Below are positions 35,050 through 43,753 of a DNA stretch of 64,000 bases, one piece after another. The stretch's first letter is position 1, and every line of letters starts with the position of its first letter. The translations under genes were made by a program, and so were the position numbers. The notes beneath the pieces are model-generated. The model saw nothing but the letters and a program-made list of their open reading frames with translations, searched no databases and had not been told where the DNA came from. Source of the DNA: JAQUTK01 sp963677415 (lineage in GTDB: Bacteria; Bacteroidota; Bacteroidia; Bacteroidales; JAQUTK01); NCBI GenBank assembly GCA_963677415.2, contig CAXXFJ010000038.1, positions 52,907-116,906 on the forward strand, given 5' to 3'.

Positions 35050-36123
35050 TTAGTGTTTCTTGATATACTCTTTTATCCATTCTCCGACTTCTGAGGTTGA
35101 GTAGGCTTTTTCTCCTTCTACCTGAATATCACCGGTCCGAATGTTTTGGTTCATAGATGCATCTACAGCTTCCTGAATGAGTGCAGCTTCTTCTTTTAGG
35201 TTGAATGCATAGTCAAACATCATAGCGGAGGAAAGGATGGTTGCCAATGGATTGGCGATGTTCTTCCCTGCAGCCTGTGGCCAGGAGCCGTGGATTGGTT
35301 CGAAGACAGAGGTATAGGTACCGATAGAAGCGGAGGGAAGAAGTCCCATCGAACCGGTAATAACGGATGCTTCATCAGTAAGTATATCGCCAAACATGTT
35401 TTCTGTGACCATCACGTCAAAATAGTTTGGCCATTGGATCATGCGCATCGCAGCATTGTCGACAAACATATATTCTACTTCCACTTCAGGATACTCTTTT
35501 TCCATCTCTTTGGCTATCTCACGCCATAGACGGGAGGTGGCAAGGATATTTGCCTTATCGACAACGGTCAGTTTCTTGCGGCGTTTCATAGCAAACTCGA
35601 AACCTACCTTGAGGATACGTTCAATCTCTTCGCGACTATATACACAAGTATCGTATGCCACTGTTCCATCTTCGCTTCTTCCTTGCGGACGACCAAAGTA
35701 AAGTCCGCCGGTCAGTTCGCGGATGCACATAAAGTCTGCGCCACGTACCAGTTCATCTTTCAAGGGTGACTTGTGGATGAGGCTTTCAAATGTAGTAATA
35801 GGACGGATATTGGCATATAAACCAAGTTTCTTACGCATGGCCAGTAATCCTTGTTCCGGACGTACCTTTGCGGAAGGGTTGTTGTCAAACCGAGGGTCTC
35901 CGACTGCTCCGAAGAGCACAGCATCACTCTCCATACAGAGGGTATGTGTCTCATCAGGATAAGGATTGCCAACCTGGTCAATCGCTTGTGCACCGCAGAT
36001 GCCGTATTCGTAACTCAACTCGTGGCCAAACTTTTCGCAGATGGCTTTAGTAACTTCTAATCCTTGTTTCATTATTTCCGGACCGATTCCATCGCCCGGG
36101 AGAACTGCAATTTTAATTTTCAT
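35050..36123 (-). CDS. leuB: 3-isopropylmalate dehydrogenase
   Basis: A 357-residue NAD-dependent oxidative decarboxylase. Visible: AVLPGDGIGPEIMKQG, AVLFGAVGDPRFD, RPEQGLLAMRKKLGLYANIRP (substrate Arg), IRELTGGLYFGRP, the Lys in VDKANIL, MFVDNAAMRMI, VTENMFGDILTDEAS (metal Asp) and EPIHGSWPQAAGKNIANP. Last biosynthetic gene of the leu operon; overlaps the citramalate-synthase-like gene by 4 bp (ATGA-type). In bacteria with the citramalate route the same enzyme acts on methylmalate for isoleucine. Confidence 0.97.
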   Translation of the reverse strand: MKIKIAVLPGDGIGPEIMKQGLEVTKAICEKFGHELSYEYGICGAQAIDQVGNPYPDETHTLCMESDAVLFGAVGDPRFDNNPSAKVRPEQGLLAMRKKLGLYANIRPITTFESLIHKSPLKDELVRGADFMCIRELTGGLYFGRPQGRSEDGTVAYDTCVYSREEIERILKVGFEFAMKRRKKLTVVDKANILATSRLWREIAKEMEKEYPEVEVEYMFVDNAAMRMIQWPNYFDVMVTENMFGDILTDEASVITGSMGLLPSASIGTYTSVFEPIHGSWPQAAGKNIANPLATILSSAMMFDYAFNLKEEAALIQEAVDASMNQNIRTGDIQVEGEKAYSTSEVGEWIKEYIKKH

Positions 36124-37652
36124 ACTTGTCTGTTCGTATCTTCGATTATATTCAACATTTTAATGGTAGCTTTGATTGCGGCTTCTGTCTGGTCACCATC
36201 CAGTCCGCGGGTGCGAAACTCTTTTCCTTCGTGTTCCCAAGTGATGACAGTTTGCACAAACGCATCTGTACGACCACCCGGAGGTATGTTCACGGCATAA
36301 TTAAGTAGCATGGGGAATTTACGGTTTAATCCTTTGTATATATTTCGGAGGGCACGCACGAAAGCATCGTACTGACCGTCGCCGGAAGCACTCTCCTCAT
36401 AGGAAGTACCGTTGATCTCGATCTTCAGTGTCGCAATAGGTTTCAGACCGTGAGCAAGGGAGAGAAAGTAACTGAGAAGACGTACCTTCGTTTCTTTGCT
36501 GTCTTGCTTGAGCACATCAGAAATGATATAAGGCAGATCCTCCTGAGTCACCAGCTCCTTCTTGTCGCCGAGCTCAATGATACGTTCTGTCACTTTCTTC
36601 ATTGACTCTTCATCCAGCTCGAGTCCCAAAGCTTCCAGGTTGAGCCGTATATTGGCTTTCCCACTGGTCTTGCCAAGAGCATACTCCCTGGTCCTTCCAA
36701 AACGTTCGGGAATCAGATCGTTGCAATAGAGATTATCTTTGCTATCACCATCTGCATGTACACCGGCAACCTGTGTAAAGACATTATCACCAATGACAGG
36801 TCTGTTGGGTGGTATACGTATGCCAGAATACGATTCTACCGTGCGGCTCGAACTATATAATTTCTTTGGATTAACAGAAGTGGAGACTTTCATCTGGTCA
36901 GTCAAGACTGCTATCACACTGGAAAGAGGTGCATTGCCTGCACGCTCTCCCAATCCATTGATGGTCACATGCACTCCTTTGGCTCCTACGCGAACCGCTG
37001 CCATGACATTGGCAACAGCCAGATCATAATCGTTATGTGCATGAAAGTCAAAATGAACAGTTGGATAACGGGTGACCATCTTCTGAAAATATTCCGTGGT
37101 CTGATAAGGGTTCAATACACCTAAAGTGTCCGGAAGCATAAATCGCTTGATGTTGGTCTTGCTCAAAGCATCCATCATTTGAAATACATACTCTGGCGAA
37201 TCTTGCATGCCATTACTCCAGTCTTCCAGATAGATATTGACATCAATACCCATGTCTTCCGCATTTTTCAACACTTGAAGGATATCGGCAATATGCTGTT
37301 CCGGAGTCTTTTTCAACTGACAGGAACAGTGTTTATAGGATCCTTTGCAGAGTAGGTTGATGACCCGGCATCCGGCATTGCGGATCCAGTTGAGAGAAGT
37401 GCTTCCATCAACAAATCCGAGCACCTCGACACGGTTGATGAGACCGCGCTGACGAGCCCAGCCGGCAATCTTCTTCACTGCTTCGTATTCGCCATCGGAA
37501 ACTCTTGCCGAGCCCACTTCAATACGATCGACCTGAAGCTCTTCCAGCAAAAGCCGGGCTATCATCAGTTTTTCCTGAACAGCAAAAGAGACGCCGGAGG
37601 TCTGTTCCCCATCGCGTAGCGTGGTGTCCAGTATTTCTACTTTTTGTGTCAT
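36120..37652 (-). CDS. LeuA paralogue, probable (R)-citramalate synthase
   Basis: A 510-residue HMGL-like acyltransferase with a C-terminal LeuA allosteric domain. Core motifs: EILDTTLRDGEQTSGVSFAV, RIEVGSARVSDGEYEAV, DFHAHNDYDLAVAN (metal His), HVTINGLGERAGNAPLS and GVHADGDSKDN; the regulatory domain spans about 385-505. A bona fide leuA heads the same operon, so this second copy is best explained as citramalate synthase (pyruvate plus acetyl-CoA), giving isoleucine precursors through LeuCD and LeuB. Homocitrate synthase or a second IPMS are alternatives; substrate-pocket residues were not decisive by eye. It sits 2 bp after leuD and overlaps leuB by 4 bp. Confidence 0.8.
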   Translation of the reverse strand: MTQKVEILDTTLRDGEQTSGVSFAVQEKLMIARLLLEELQVDRIEVGSARVSDGEYEAVKKIAGWARQRGLINRVEVLGFVDGSTSLNWIRNAGCRVINLLCKGSYKHCSCQLKKTPEQHIADILQVLKNAEDMGIDVNIYLEDWSNGMQDSPEYVFQMMDALSKTNIKRFMLPDTLGVLNPYQTTEYFQKMVTRYPTVHFDFHAHNDYDLAVANVMAAVRVGAKGVHVTINGLGERAGNAPLSSVIAVLTDQMKVSTSVNPKKLYSSSRTVESYSGIRIPPNRPVIGDNVFTQVAGVHADGDSKDNLYCNDLIPERFGRTREYALGKTSGKANIRLNLEALGLELDEESMKKVTERIIELGDKKELVTQEDLPYIISDVLKQDSKETKVRLLSYFLSLAHGLKPIATLKIEINGTSYEESASGDGQYDAFVRALRNIYKGLNRKFPMLLNYAVNIPPGGRTDAFVQTVITWEHEGKEFRTRGLDGDQTEAAIKATIKMLNIIEDTNRQV

Positions 37653-37654
37653 GT

Positions 37655-38254
37655 TTATACTTGTTGATGTTCCTTTTCCCAGGATTCAATTTTCTCTTTG
37701 TTACTCAACAAAAAGTCAATATCATCCAATCCGTTCATCAGACAATGTTTCTTATAGGGATTGATTTCAAAGGACTCACTGGCACCCACGATTGTGTTGG
37801 TCACAGTTTGCTCAGCAAGGTTAACTTCAATCTTCATTTCTGGATTATTCTTGATTGAACTGAATAAGCTGGCAAGAAATGGTTCGCTGACAACAACAGG
37901 TAATACGAAGTTGTTGAGCGCGTTGTTTTTGAAGATGTCGGCAAAGAAACTGCTGATGACTACGCGGAAGCCATATCCTGCAATAGCCCATGCTGCATGT
38001 TCGCGGCTTGATCCTGAACCGAAGTTCTTTCCGGCAACCAGAATCTGTCCCGAGTAAGTAGGGTCATTGAGAATAAAAGAACTGATCTTGTTACCCTGCT
38101 TGTCATAACGCCAGTCGCGGAAGAGGTTATCTCCGAAACCTTCTTTAGTGGTTGCTTTTAGAAAACGGGCCGGAATGATCTGGTCGGTATCTACATTCTC
38201 AAGTGGGAGTGGCACACACGTGCTGTTCAATATAGTGAATTTTTCATTTTCCAT
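37655..38254 (-). CDS. leuD: 3-isopropylmalate dehydratase small subunit
   Basis: A 199-residue swivelling domain of the isopropylmalate isomerase. VPLPLENVDTDQIIPARFLK at the N-terminus, GQILVAGKNFGSGSSREHAAWAI and the FFADIFKNNALNNFVLPV motif are diagnostic. Complete. Located 23 bp after leuC and 2 bp before the LeuA paralogue. Confidence 0.97.
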   Translation of the reverse strand: MENEKFTILNSTCVPLPLENVDTDQIIPARFLKATTKEGFGDNLFRDWRYDKQGNKISSFILNDPTYSGQILVAGKNFGSGSSREHAAWAIAGYGFRVVISSFFADIFKNNALNNFVLPVVVSEPFLASLFSSIKNNPEMKIEVNLAEQTVTNTIVGASESFEINPYKKHCLMNGLDDIDFLLSNKEKIESWEKEHQQV

Positions 38255-38277
38255 TGTTCGTCGTTTTTATGAGTTTG

Positions 38278-39672
38278 TTACATGCATGTTCTTGGATCGG
38301 TAATCTTTCCGGTTAGTGCTGCAGCGGCAGCAACCAACGGACTTGCAAGCAGTGTGCGCGCACCCGGACCCTGACGGCCCTCAAAGTTACGATTAGATGT
38401 CGAAACTGCATACTTTCCGGCAGGAACTTTATCATCATTCATAGCAAGACAAGCGGAGCAACCCGGCTGACGGATTTCAAAGCCTGCTTCGATGAGGATC
38501 TTGTCTATACCTTCTTCACGAATCTGAGTGTCCACATACCAGGATCCCGGCACGATCCAGGCGATGACTGACGGGTCTTTCTTTTTACCCTTTACCAATG
38601 AAGCAAATGCGCGAAAATCTTCGATGCGTCCGTTGGTACAAGAACCAAGGAACACATAATCAATCTTTTTTCCGATGAGTTGTTCGCCAGGCACATATCC
38701 CATGTATTCAAGTGATTTGCTATACGAAATGCGTCCTACTTCAGGAATACTTTCCAGACTTGGTATCTTTTCTGTAATACCCATACCCATACCCGGGTTG
38801 GTGCCATAGGTAATCATCGGTTGGATATCATTGCCGTTAAATACGATCTCTTTGTCAAATACAGCATCCTCATCACTCTTCAGAGTCTTCCAGTATTCCA
38901 TTGCAGCATCCCACTCTTTATCTTTGGGTGCGTATTCACGATCTTTCAGATATTCAAACGTTCTTTCGTCCGGAGCAATCATACCTCCACGGGCACCCAT
39001 CTCAATAGAGAGGTTGCAGAGTGTGAGACGTCCTTCCATAGACAACGAACGGATCACGTCACCTGCATATTCCACAAAGTAGCCGGTAGCACCACCAGTG
39101 CTCATCTTGGAAATGATATAAAGGGCCACATCTTTTGCGGTAACTCCATTATTCAACCTTCCGTTCACAGCGATACGCATAGTTTTCGGCTTGGACTGAA
39201 GGATACATTGTGAGGCAAGCACCATCTCTACTTCACTGGTTCCAATACCGAAAGCGACACAACCCAGTGCTCCATGAGTGGAAGTATGAGAATCACCGCA
39301 TACGATGGTCATACCTGGGAGTGTCAATCCGTTTTCCGGACCCACCACATGAATGATACCGTTTTTCGGGTGAAGCATACCAAAATGACTCAATCCAAAT
39401 TCTTTTGCATTCTGAGCCAGCGTGTTTACCTGAGTGCGGGATATTTCATCCTCAATCTCTTTGTCTTGATCGTGAGTAGGGGTATTGTGATCAGGCATGC
39501 AAAAGATCTTTTCCGGACGGAGAGGTTTGAGTCCCCTGGCTTTCAGTCCCGAAAAAGCTTGCGGACTGGTTACTTCATGACAGTATAATCTGTCAATATA
39601 AAGTTGAGTAGGACCCTTTTCTACTTTGGCAACAAGATGTTCATTCCAAATCTTATCGAATAACGTATTCAT
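38278..39672 (-). CDS. leuC: 3-isopropylmalate dehydratase large subunit
   Basis: A 464-residue aconitase-family subunit carrying a 4Fe-4S cluster: Cys in VFLGSCTNGRIEDF and the C-x2-C in PGCSACLAMNDD. Other motifs: MPDHNTPT, TIVCGDSHTSTHGALG, AFGIGTSEVEMVLA and NFEGRQGPGARTLLASPLVA. With LeuD it isomerises 2- to 3-isopropylmalate, and probably citramalate to methylmalate. Located 12 bp after leuA. Confidence 0.97.
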   Translation of the reverse strand: MNTLFDKIWNEHLVAKVEKGPTQLYIDRLYCHEVTSPQAFSGLKARGLKPLRPEKIFCMPDHNTPTHDQDKEIEDEISRTQVNTLAQNAKEFGLSHFGMLHPKNGIIHVVGPENGLTLPGMTIVCGDSHTSTHGALGCVAFGIGTSEVEMVLASQCILQSKPKTMRIAVNGRLNNGVTAKDVALYIISKMSTGGATGYFVEYAGDVIRSLSMEGRLTLCNLSIEMGARGGMIAPDERTFEYLKDREYAPKDKEWDAAMEYWKTLKSDEDAVFDKEIVFNGNDIQPMITYGTNPGMGMGITEKIPSLESIPEVGRISYSKSLEYMGYVPGEQLIGKKIDYVFLGSCTNGRIEDFRAFASLVKGKKKDPSVIAWIVPGSWYVDTQIREEGIDKILIEAGFEIRQPGCSACLAMNDDKVPAGKYAVSTSNRNFEGRQGPGARTLLASPLVAAAAALTGKITDPRTCM

Positions 39673-39684
39673 ATTAGTATAATG

Positions 39685-41184
39685 TTAATGTTTTCTGAAC
39701 TTATTAATACAATCAATGTAGGCTTCTATTGACGCGGCGACTATGTCGGTATTTGCACCGAAACCGTAGTATATATGCCCATCATATTCCACTTGCATGT
39801 GAACTTTGCCGACATCATCACTACCCTTGCTGATAGCTTGAATGGTAAACTCTTTCAAGATCATCTCGCGTTCGATTATTTTCTTTAGTGCTTTGATAGC
39901 AGCATCAACCGGTCCATTTCCTGAAGCAGCTGCCTCAAACTTCTCTCCGGAGATACTTAGTCCGAGACTTGCGACCGAACGTACACCCACGCCACTAGTC
40001 ACTTGCAGATAATCCAACTTGATGGCATGGTTTGTGCTACGGTCTGCACCGGCTAATAAAAGGACATCATCATCGTGAATATCTTTCTTTCTATCAGCCA
40101 GTTTCAGGAATTCCTCATAGACTGCATCCAGTTTCTTTGGGGTAAGTTCAACACCAAGCAGAGAGAGGCGATGCTTCAAGGCGGCACGTCCGCTACGAGC
40201 TGTCAATACAATTGAGTTTTCATCAAGACCTACATCATGAGGATCCATGATTTCATAGGTGCGCACATCTTTCAGTACGCCGTCCTGATGTATGCCCGAT
40301 GAGTGAGCAAAAGCATTGCGTCCTACTACTGCCTTGTTGGGCTGTACCGGCATGTTCATCAGACTGGAAATCAATCTGCTCGTCGGATAAATCTTTTGAG
40401 TATTGATGTTGGTTTGGATGTTGAGATGCTGATGAGATTTAAATATCATTGCCACTTCTTCCAAAGCCGTATTACCTGCACGTTCACCGATACCGTTTAT
40501 TGTCACCTCTACCTGTCGGGCACCGTTCATTACTCCACTAATCGTGTTGGCAGTAGCCATACCAAGGTCATTGTGACAATGCGTAGAAAGAATAGCCTTA
40601 TCAATGTTGTTTACATTATCAATCAAATACTTGATTTTTTCACCATATTCACTTGGGAGACAATAACCCGTGGTATCAGGGATATTGATTACAGTAGCTC
40701 CGGCTTTGATCACAGCTTCAACTACACGGGCAAGATATTCATTGTCTGTGCGTCCGGCATCTTCTGCATAGAATTCCACATCCTCAACAAAGCGCTTTGC
40801 ATACTTGACAGCAGCAATTGCACGTTCGATGATTTCTTCACGGTTGGAATTAAACTTGAATTTGATATGAGAATCTGACGTTCCGATACCTGTATGGATA
40901 CGTTTGCGCTTGGCAAATTTCAATGATTCTGCTGCCACTTCAATATCTTTTTCTACTGCACGCGTCAAAGCGCAGATAGTAGGCCATGTCACTGCTTTGG
41001 AAATTTCTATGATTGAATTGAAATCTCCCGGACTCGATACTGGGAAGCCTGCTTCAATAACATCAACTCCCAAAGCCTCAAGCTGTTTGGCGACCTGGAT
41101 TTTCTCTATCGTATTTAACTGGCATCCAGGTACCTGTTCCCCATCTCGGAGAGTCGTGTCGAAAATAAATAATCTGTCTGACAT
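39685..41184 (-). CDS. leuA: 2-isopropylmalate synthase
   Basis: A 499-residue enzyme condensing 2-oxoisovalerate with acetyl-CoA. Start chosen at MSDRLFIFDTTLRDGEQVPG (41184); the frame runs 18 codons further upstream, but that would cover the attenuator terminator. Core motifs GVDVIEAGFPVSSPGDF, LSTHCHNDLGMATANTISG, VEVTINGIGERAGNTALEEV and SSGIHQDGVLK, followed by the linker and the leucine-binding regulatory domain (about 385-499). First structural gene of leuACD-cimA-leuB, behind the leader peptide and attenuator. Confidence 0.96.
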   Translation of the reverse strand: MSDRLFIFDTTLRDGEQVPGCQLNTIEKIQVAKQLEALGVDVIEAGFPVSSPGDFNSIIEISKAVTWPTICALTRAVEKDIEVAAESLKFAKRKRIHTGIGTSDSHIKFKFNSNREEIIERAIAAVKYAKRFVEDVEFYAEDAGRTDNEYLARVVEAVIKAGATVINIPDTTGYCLPSEYGEKIKYLIDNVNNIDKAILSTHCHNDLGMATANTISGVMNGARQVEVTINGIGERAGNTALEEVAMIFKSHQHLNIQTNINTQKIYPTSRLISSLMNMPVQPNKAVVGRNAFAHSSGIHQDGVLKDVRTYEIMDPHDVGLDENSIVLTARSGRAALKHRLSLLGVELTPKKLDAVYEEFLKLADRKKDIHDDDVLLLAGADRSTNHAIKLDYLQVTSGVGVRSVASLGLSISGEKFEAAASGNGPVDAAIKALKKIIEREMILKEFTIQAISKGSDDVGKVHMQVEYDGHIYYGFGANTDIVAASIEAYIDCINKFRKH

Positions 41185-41222
41185 CTTTTCGTTTATTTTG
41201 TTTGTTATTATTCCAGAGAAAA

Positions 41223-41256
41223 AAAGCCTTTCACACATCGGAGTGAGAAAGGCTTT
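41223..41256 (-). terminator. leu attenuator terminator (3:4 hairpin)
   Basis: On the minus strand AAAGCCTTTC (41256-41247) pairs with GAAAGGCTTT (41232-41223), with CAC/GTG extending the stem, then seven T (41225-41219). It lies 24 nt after the leader peptide stop and 35 nt before leuA. Confidence 0.9.
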
Positions 41257-41318
41257 CGTATATTCTGTTTGTTACATATTCACGCACATTGCTCACTCCC
41301 TATTGATTTGCCCAATAG
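41240..41318 (-). promoter_or_regulatory. leu antiterminator and pause-type hairpins
   Basis: Minus-strand GGAGTGAG (41299-41292, inside the last leader codons) is exactly complementary to CTCACTCC (41247-41240), which overlaps the left arm and loop of the terminator, so both cannot form. A further stem, CTATTG (41318-41313, the last Leu codons) with CAATAG (41305-41300), lies immediately upstream and could compete as a 1:2 structure. Confidence 0.8.
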
Positions 41319-41363
41319 AATAATTAGAATAGATAGTAGAATATGTAAAAAAGATCGGTTCAT
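41280..41363 (-). CDS. leuL: leu operon leader peptide (27 residues, Leu/Ile-rich)
   Basis: Minus-strand ATG at 41363 to TGA at 41280-41282. The peptide begins MNRSFLHILLSILIILLG and contains 6 Leu (four CTA, one TTA, one TTG) and 5 Ile, 11 of 27 residues, most in one run. Such a peptide directly ahead of competing hairpins and the leuA gene is the signature of ribosome-mediated attenuation: starvation for charged tRNA-Leu (or tRNA-Ile) stalls the ribosome on the run and lets the antiterminator form. Codons 16-17 lie in segment 1. The symbol leuL is by analogy; the sequence is unrelated to the enterobacterial leader. A promoter sits 27 bp upstream. Confidence 0.85.
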   Translation of the reverse strand: MNRSFLHILLSILIILLGKSIGSEQCA

Positions 41364-41389
41364 AAATTCTGTCTTTTATATTGACGTGG

Positions 41390-41420
41390 CAAAGGTATGT
41401 TTATTTTCTGATATTCCAAA
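41390..41420 (-). promoter_or_regulatory. leu operon promoter
   Basis: Minus-strand -33 TTTG (41420-41417) and -7 TACCTTTG (41397-41390) with 19-nt spacing, a near-ideal Bacteroides promoter. Transcription would start about 15-20 nt before the leader ATG. Confidence 0.85.
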
Positions 41421-41530
41421 TGAATTGTGGGGAAAAAGTTTCATTTTATTACAAATTACTACTTTTTGAGTCAAAAAGTAGCGAGATTATAAGTGCTCTA
41501 TGGGTAAAAAAGATACTATTGAAAGGAATA

Positions 41531-41561
41531 AAGGCTTGTGAGATACGATCTTACAAGCCTT
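41531..41561 (-). terminator. Terminator of the coiled-coil protein gene
   Basis: AAGGCTTGT (41531-41539) and ACAAGCCTT (41553-41561) with inner AGAT/ATCT; minus strand continues TTTATTCC. Confidence 0.8.
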
Positions 41562-41598
41562 ATCTGATTTAGATTGAGAAAGTGATGAGCAGCGAGGG

Positions 41599-42504
41599 TT
41601 ATTGCTGCATGGAAAAGGATTTTTTACCGATCAGGTTTCCATCAGCGAAGATGTCTACGCGATAAGTGCCCGACTGCAAGAACTCTTCCACTTTCCAGTA
41701 AACAGTCACGCTTTGTTCTTCCCCAGAATATTCAATATCCTTACGGATTGAATAGGCTATATTTTTATTTTCATAGGCAAAGACGTTCGTTGGGCTTTTA
41801 ACAAGTACATCATCGTCCGGTTTGGCTATGCGTACATAGATACTCTTTTCACCAGTGGGAGCAGTGATATTTTTCGTAATGGTGAAGGAAATATTCATTT
41901 GGGTCACTTTCGTTACTTTATCTTCGTCTTTTCCTCTTTTATTGACCGTTTTAATTGAAATATTCGTAGCGTCTAGCTGGGATGCCATTGTGACTCTTTC
42001 AGAGAGCTGCTCTTTTTCCTTGGAAAGCTGGCTGGCATTACTTTTTGCCTCCTGATATTTACGAGTAACCGTTTGGTTTTCTTTCTGAAGTTGAGAGTTT
42101 GCCTTATTTAGAGAGTCAACTTGTGCAATATATGTCTTCAAGACACCGCGTACTGTGGCAAGTTCTTTCTTTAGTTCGCTGATGCGTGAGGTATTGGTTG
42201 ACTTTACCGTACGTAGTTCTTCGCGTAAGCGTTGTACCTTCATCTTTTCAGCTTCAAAGAGCTCGATGATAGAATCATTATTGACGTTCAGTTCGTATCC
42301 TTCATATTGCACAGCAAGTTGTGAGTATTCATCTGTCAACTCTTCCTTTTCCAGATCAAACATCCCGGTCATCTCTTCCATTTTGGAATTTTGAATTACG
42401 ATCCAGGTAATTGCACCAGCAATCAGAAGAATTAATGTAATAATAATACCGATAAGCAGTTTGAAACTTTTTCTTGGCTGTTTTTCGTTTCCCGTCATTT
42501 CCAT
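41599..42504 (-). CDS. Membrane-anchored coiled-coil protein, unknown function
   Basis: A 301-residue protein: short cytoplasmic N-terminus, one transmembrane helix (about 14-36, LLIGIIITLILLIAGAITWIV), a long periplasmic coiled coil (about 45-180, rich in E, K, L and Q), and a C-terminal beta-domain (about 185-301, MNISFTITKNITAPTGEKSI, ending SFSMQQ). The layout is like Bacteroidales proteins annotated only as hypothetical. No enzymatic motif. Stand-alone, with its own -7 box (minus-strand TATTTTTG, 42538-42531) and terminator. Confidence 0.75.
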   Translation of the reverse strand: MEMTGNEKQPRKSFKLLIGIIITLILLIAGAITWIVIQNSKMEEMTGMFDLEKEELTDEYSQLAVQYEGYELNVNNDSIIELFEAEKMKVQRLREELRTVKSTNTSRISELKKELATVRGVLKTYIAQVDSLNKANSQLQKENQTVTRKYQEAKSNASQLSKEKEQLSERVTMASQLDATNISIKTVNKRGKDEDKVTKVTQMNISFTITKNITAPTGEKSIYVRIAKPDDDVLVKSPTNVFAYENKNIAYSIRKDIEYSGEEQSVTVYWKVEEFLQSGTYRVDIFADGNLIGKKSFSMQQ

Positions 42505-42530
42505 AGCGTATTTCTTCTTTATATTCTTTG

Positions 42531-42538
42531 CAAAAATA
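42531..42538 (-). promoter_or_regulatory. -7 box of the coiled-coil protein gene
   Basis: Minus-strand TATTTTTG, an exact TAnnTTTG, 27 bp upstream of the ATG at 42504. Confidence 0.5.
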
Positions 42539-42665
42539 GTCTATTTTGTTCAATAATTGAAGTGATAAGGTATAAAAACTATTCAAGAGTTCCATGAAGG
42601 AAAATTATTGCTGCCTTTTTAATATTATTAATTAAAGAATTATTTCCGTAATGATAAATAGTTCG

Positions 42666-42673
42666 TACCTTTG
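42666..42673 (+). promoter_or_regulatory. -7 box of mdh
   Basis: TACCTTTG, exact TAnnTTTG, with a 62-bp leader to ATG 42736. Confidence 0.6.
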
Positions 42674-42735
42674 CATAGTATTAGAATTATAGATGCGTCA
42701 ATAGGAGTATTAGTTAAATTATTAAATAGAAAGAT

Positions 42736-43677
42736 ATGGCTAAAGTAACAGTTGTTGGTGCAGGAAATGTAGGCGCGACATGCGCGAATGTTCTTGCTGT
42801 AAACGAGGTAGCAAACGAGGTGGTTTTGCTCGATGTAAAAGAAGGTGTAGCTGAAGGTAAAGCAATGGATATCATGCAGACAGCGCAGCTCATGGGCTTT
42901 GATACTGTTGTAACCGGAACAACTAATGATTATACCTTGACAGCAGACTCAGATGTTTGTGTGATCACGTCAGGTATTCCACGCAAACCGGGCATGACTC
43001 GCGAAGAACTTCTGGGTGTGAACTCCGGTATTGTGAAGAGTGTTGCAGCTAATCTGCTCAAATATTCTCCGAATACGATTATCGTGGTTATCTCTAACCC
43101 GATGGACACAATGACTTATCTTTCATTGAAGAGTCTTGGATTGCCCAAAAACCGTATTATCGGTATGGGTGGTTGCTTGGATAGCTCTCGCTTTAAGTAT
43201 TTCCTGAGCCAGGCTCTAGGATGTAATGCTAATGAAGTAGAAGGTTTTGTGATTGGTGGCCATGGTGATACAACGATGATTCCTTTGACTCGTCTGGCTA
43301 CTTACAAAGGTATGCCAATCTCTGATTTCCTGAGCGCTGAGCAGATTGAAGCAGTAAAACAATCTACAATGGTAGGTGGTGCTACTCTGACTAAATTGCT
43401 GGGTACTTCTGCATGGATGGCTCCGGGTGCTGCAGGATCTTTTGTTGTAGAGTCTATTCTGAAAGATCAGAAGAAGATGGTTCCTTCTTGTGTTTCTCTG
43501 GAAGGTGAATACGGTGAATCAGATATTTGCATCGGTGTTCCAGTTATCCTCGGACGCAATGGAGTGGAAAAGATTCTTGAAATCGAACTTACTGCTGACG
43601 AAAAAGCTGCATTTAAGGCAAGCGCAGAAGCTGTTCGTTCCAATAATGTAGTGTTGAAAGAGATCGGCGCTATTTAA
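42736..43677 (+). CDS. mdh: Malate dehydrogenase (NAD)
   Basis: A 313-residue LDH-type malate dehydrogenase. Rossmann motif VVGAGNVGATCANVL, substrate Args in GIPRKPGMTREELLGVN (marking MDH over LDH), VISNPMDTMTYLSL, GMGGCLDSSRFKYFLS and catalytic His in VIGGHGDTTMIPL. Complete. Interconverts malate and oxaloacetate, part of the fumarate/succinate fermentative branch in Bacteroides. Own promoter and a terminator 14 bp downstream. Confidence 0.97.
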   Translation: MAKVTVVGAGNVGATCANVLAVNEVANEVVLLDVKEGVAEGKAMDIMQTAQLMGFDTVVTGTTNDYTLTADSDVCVITSGIPRKPGMTREELLGVNSGIVKSVAANLLKYSPNTIIVVISNPMDTMTYLSLKSLGLPKNRIIGMGGCLDSSRFKYFLSQALGCNANEVEGFVIGGHGDTTMIPLTRLATYKGMPISDFLSAEQIEAVKQSTMVGGATLTKLLGTSAWMAPGAAGSFVVESILKDQKKMVPSCVSLEGEYGESDICIGVPVILGRNGVEKILEIELTADEKAAFKASAEAVRSNNVVLKEIGAI

Positions 43678-43691
43678 TATAATTATTACTC

Positions 43692-43718
43692 ACGCCGGCT
43701 GTTTATAGCAGCCGGCGT
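43692..43718 (+). terminator. Terminator after mdh
   Basis: ACGCCGGCTG (43692-43701) and CAGCCGGCGT (43709-43718), perfect 10-bp GC-rich stem, short T-poor tail. Confidence 0.75.
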
Positions 43719-43753
43719 TCGTGTACTTGATAACCACGTTAAAAACAAGTTTT

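Noticed and set aside
41185..41238. Extended N-terminus of LeuA
   Set aside because: The extra 18 codons would overlap the U-tract and stem of the attenuator terminator; the family start MSDRLFIFDTTLRDGEQ fits 41184.
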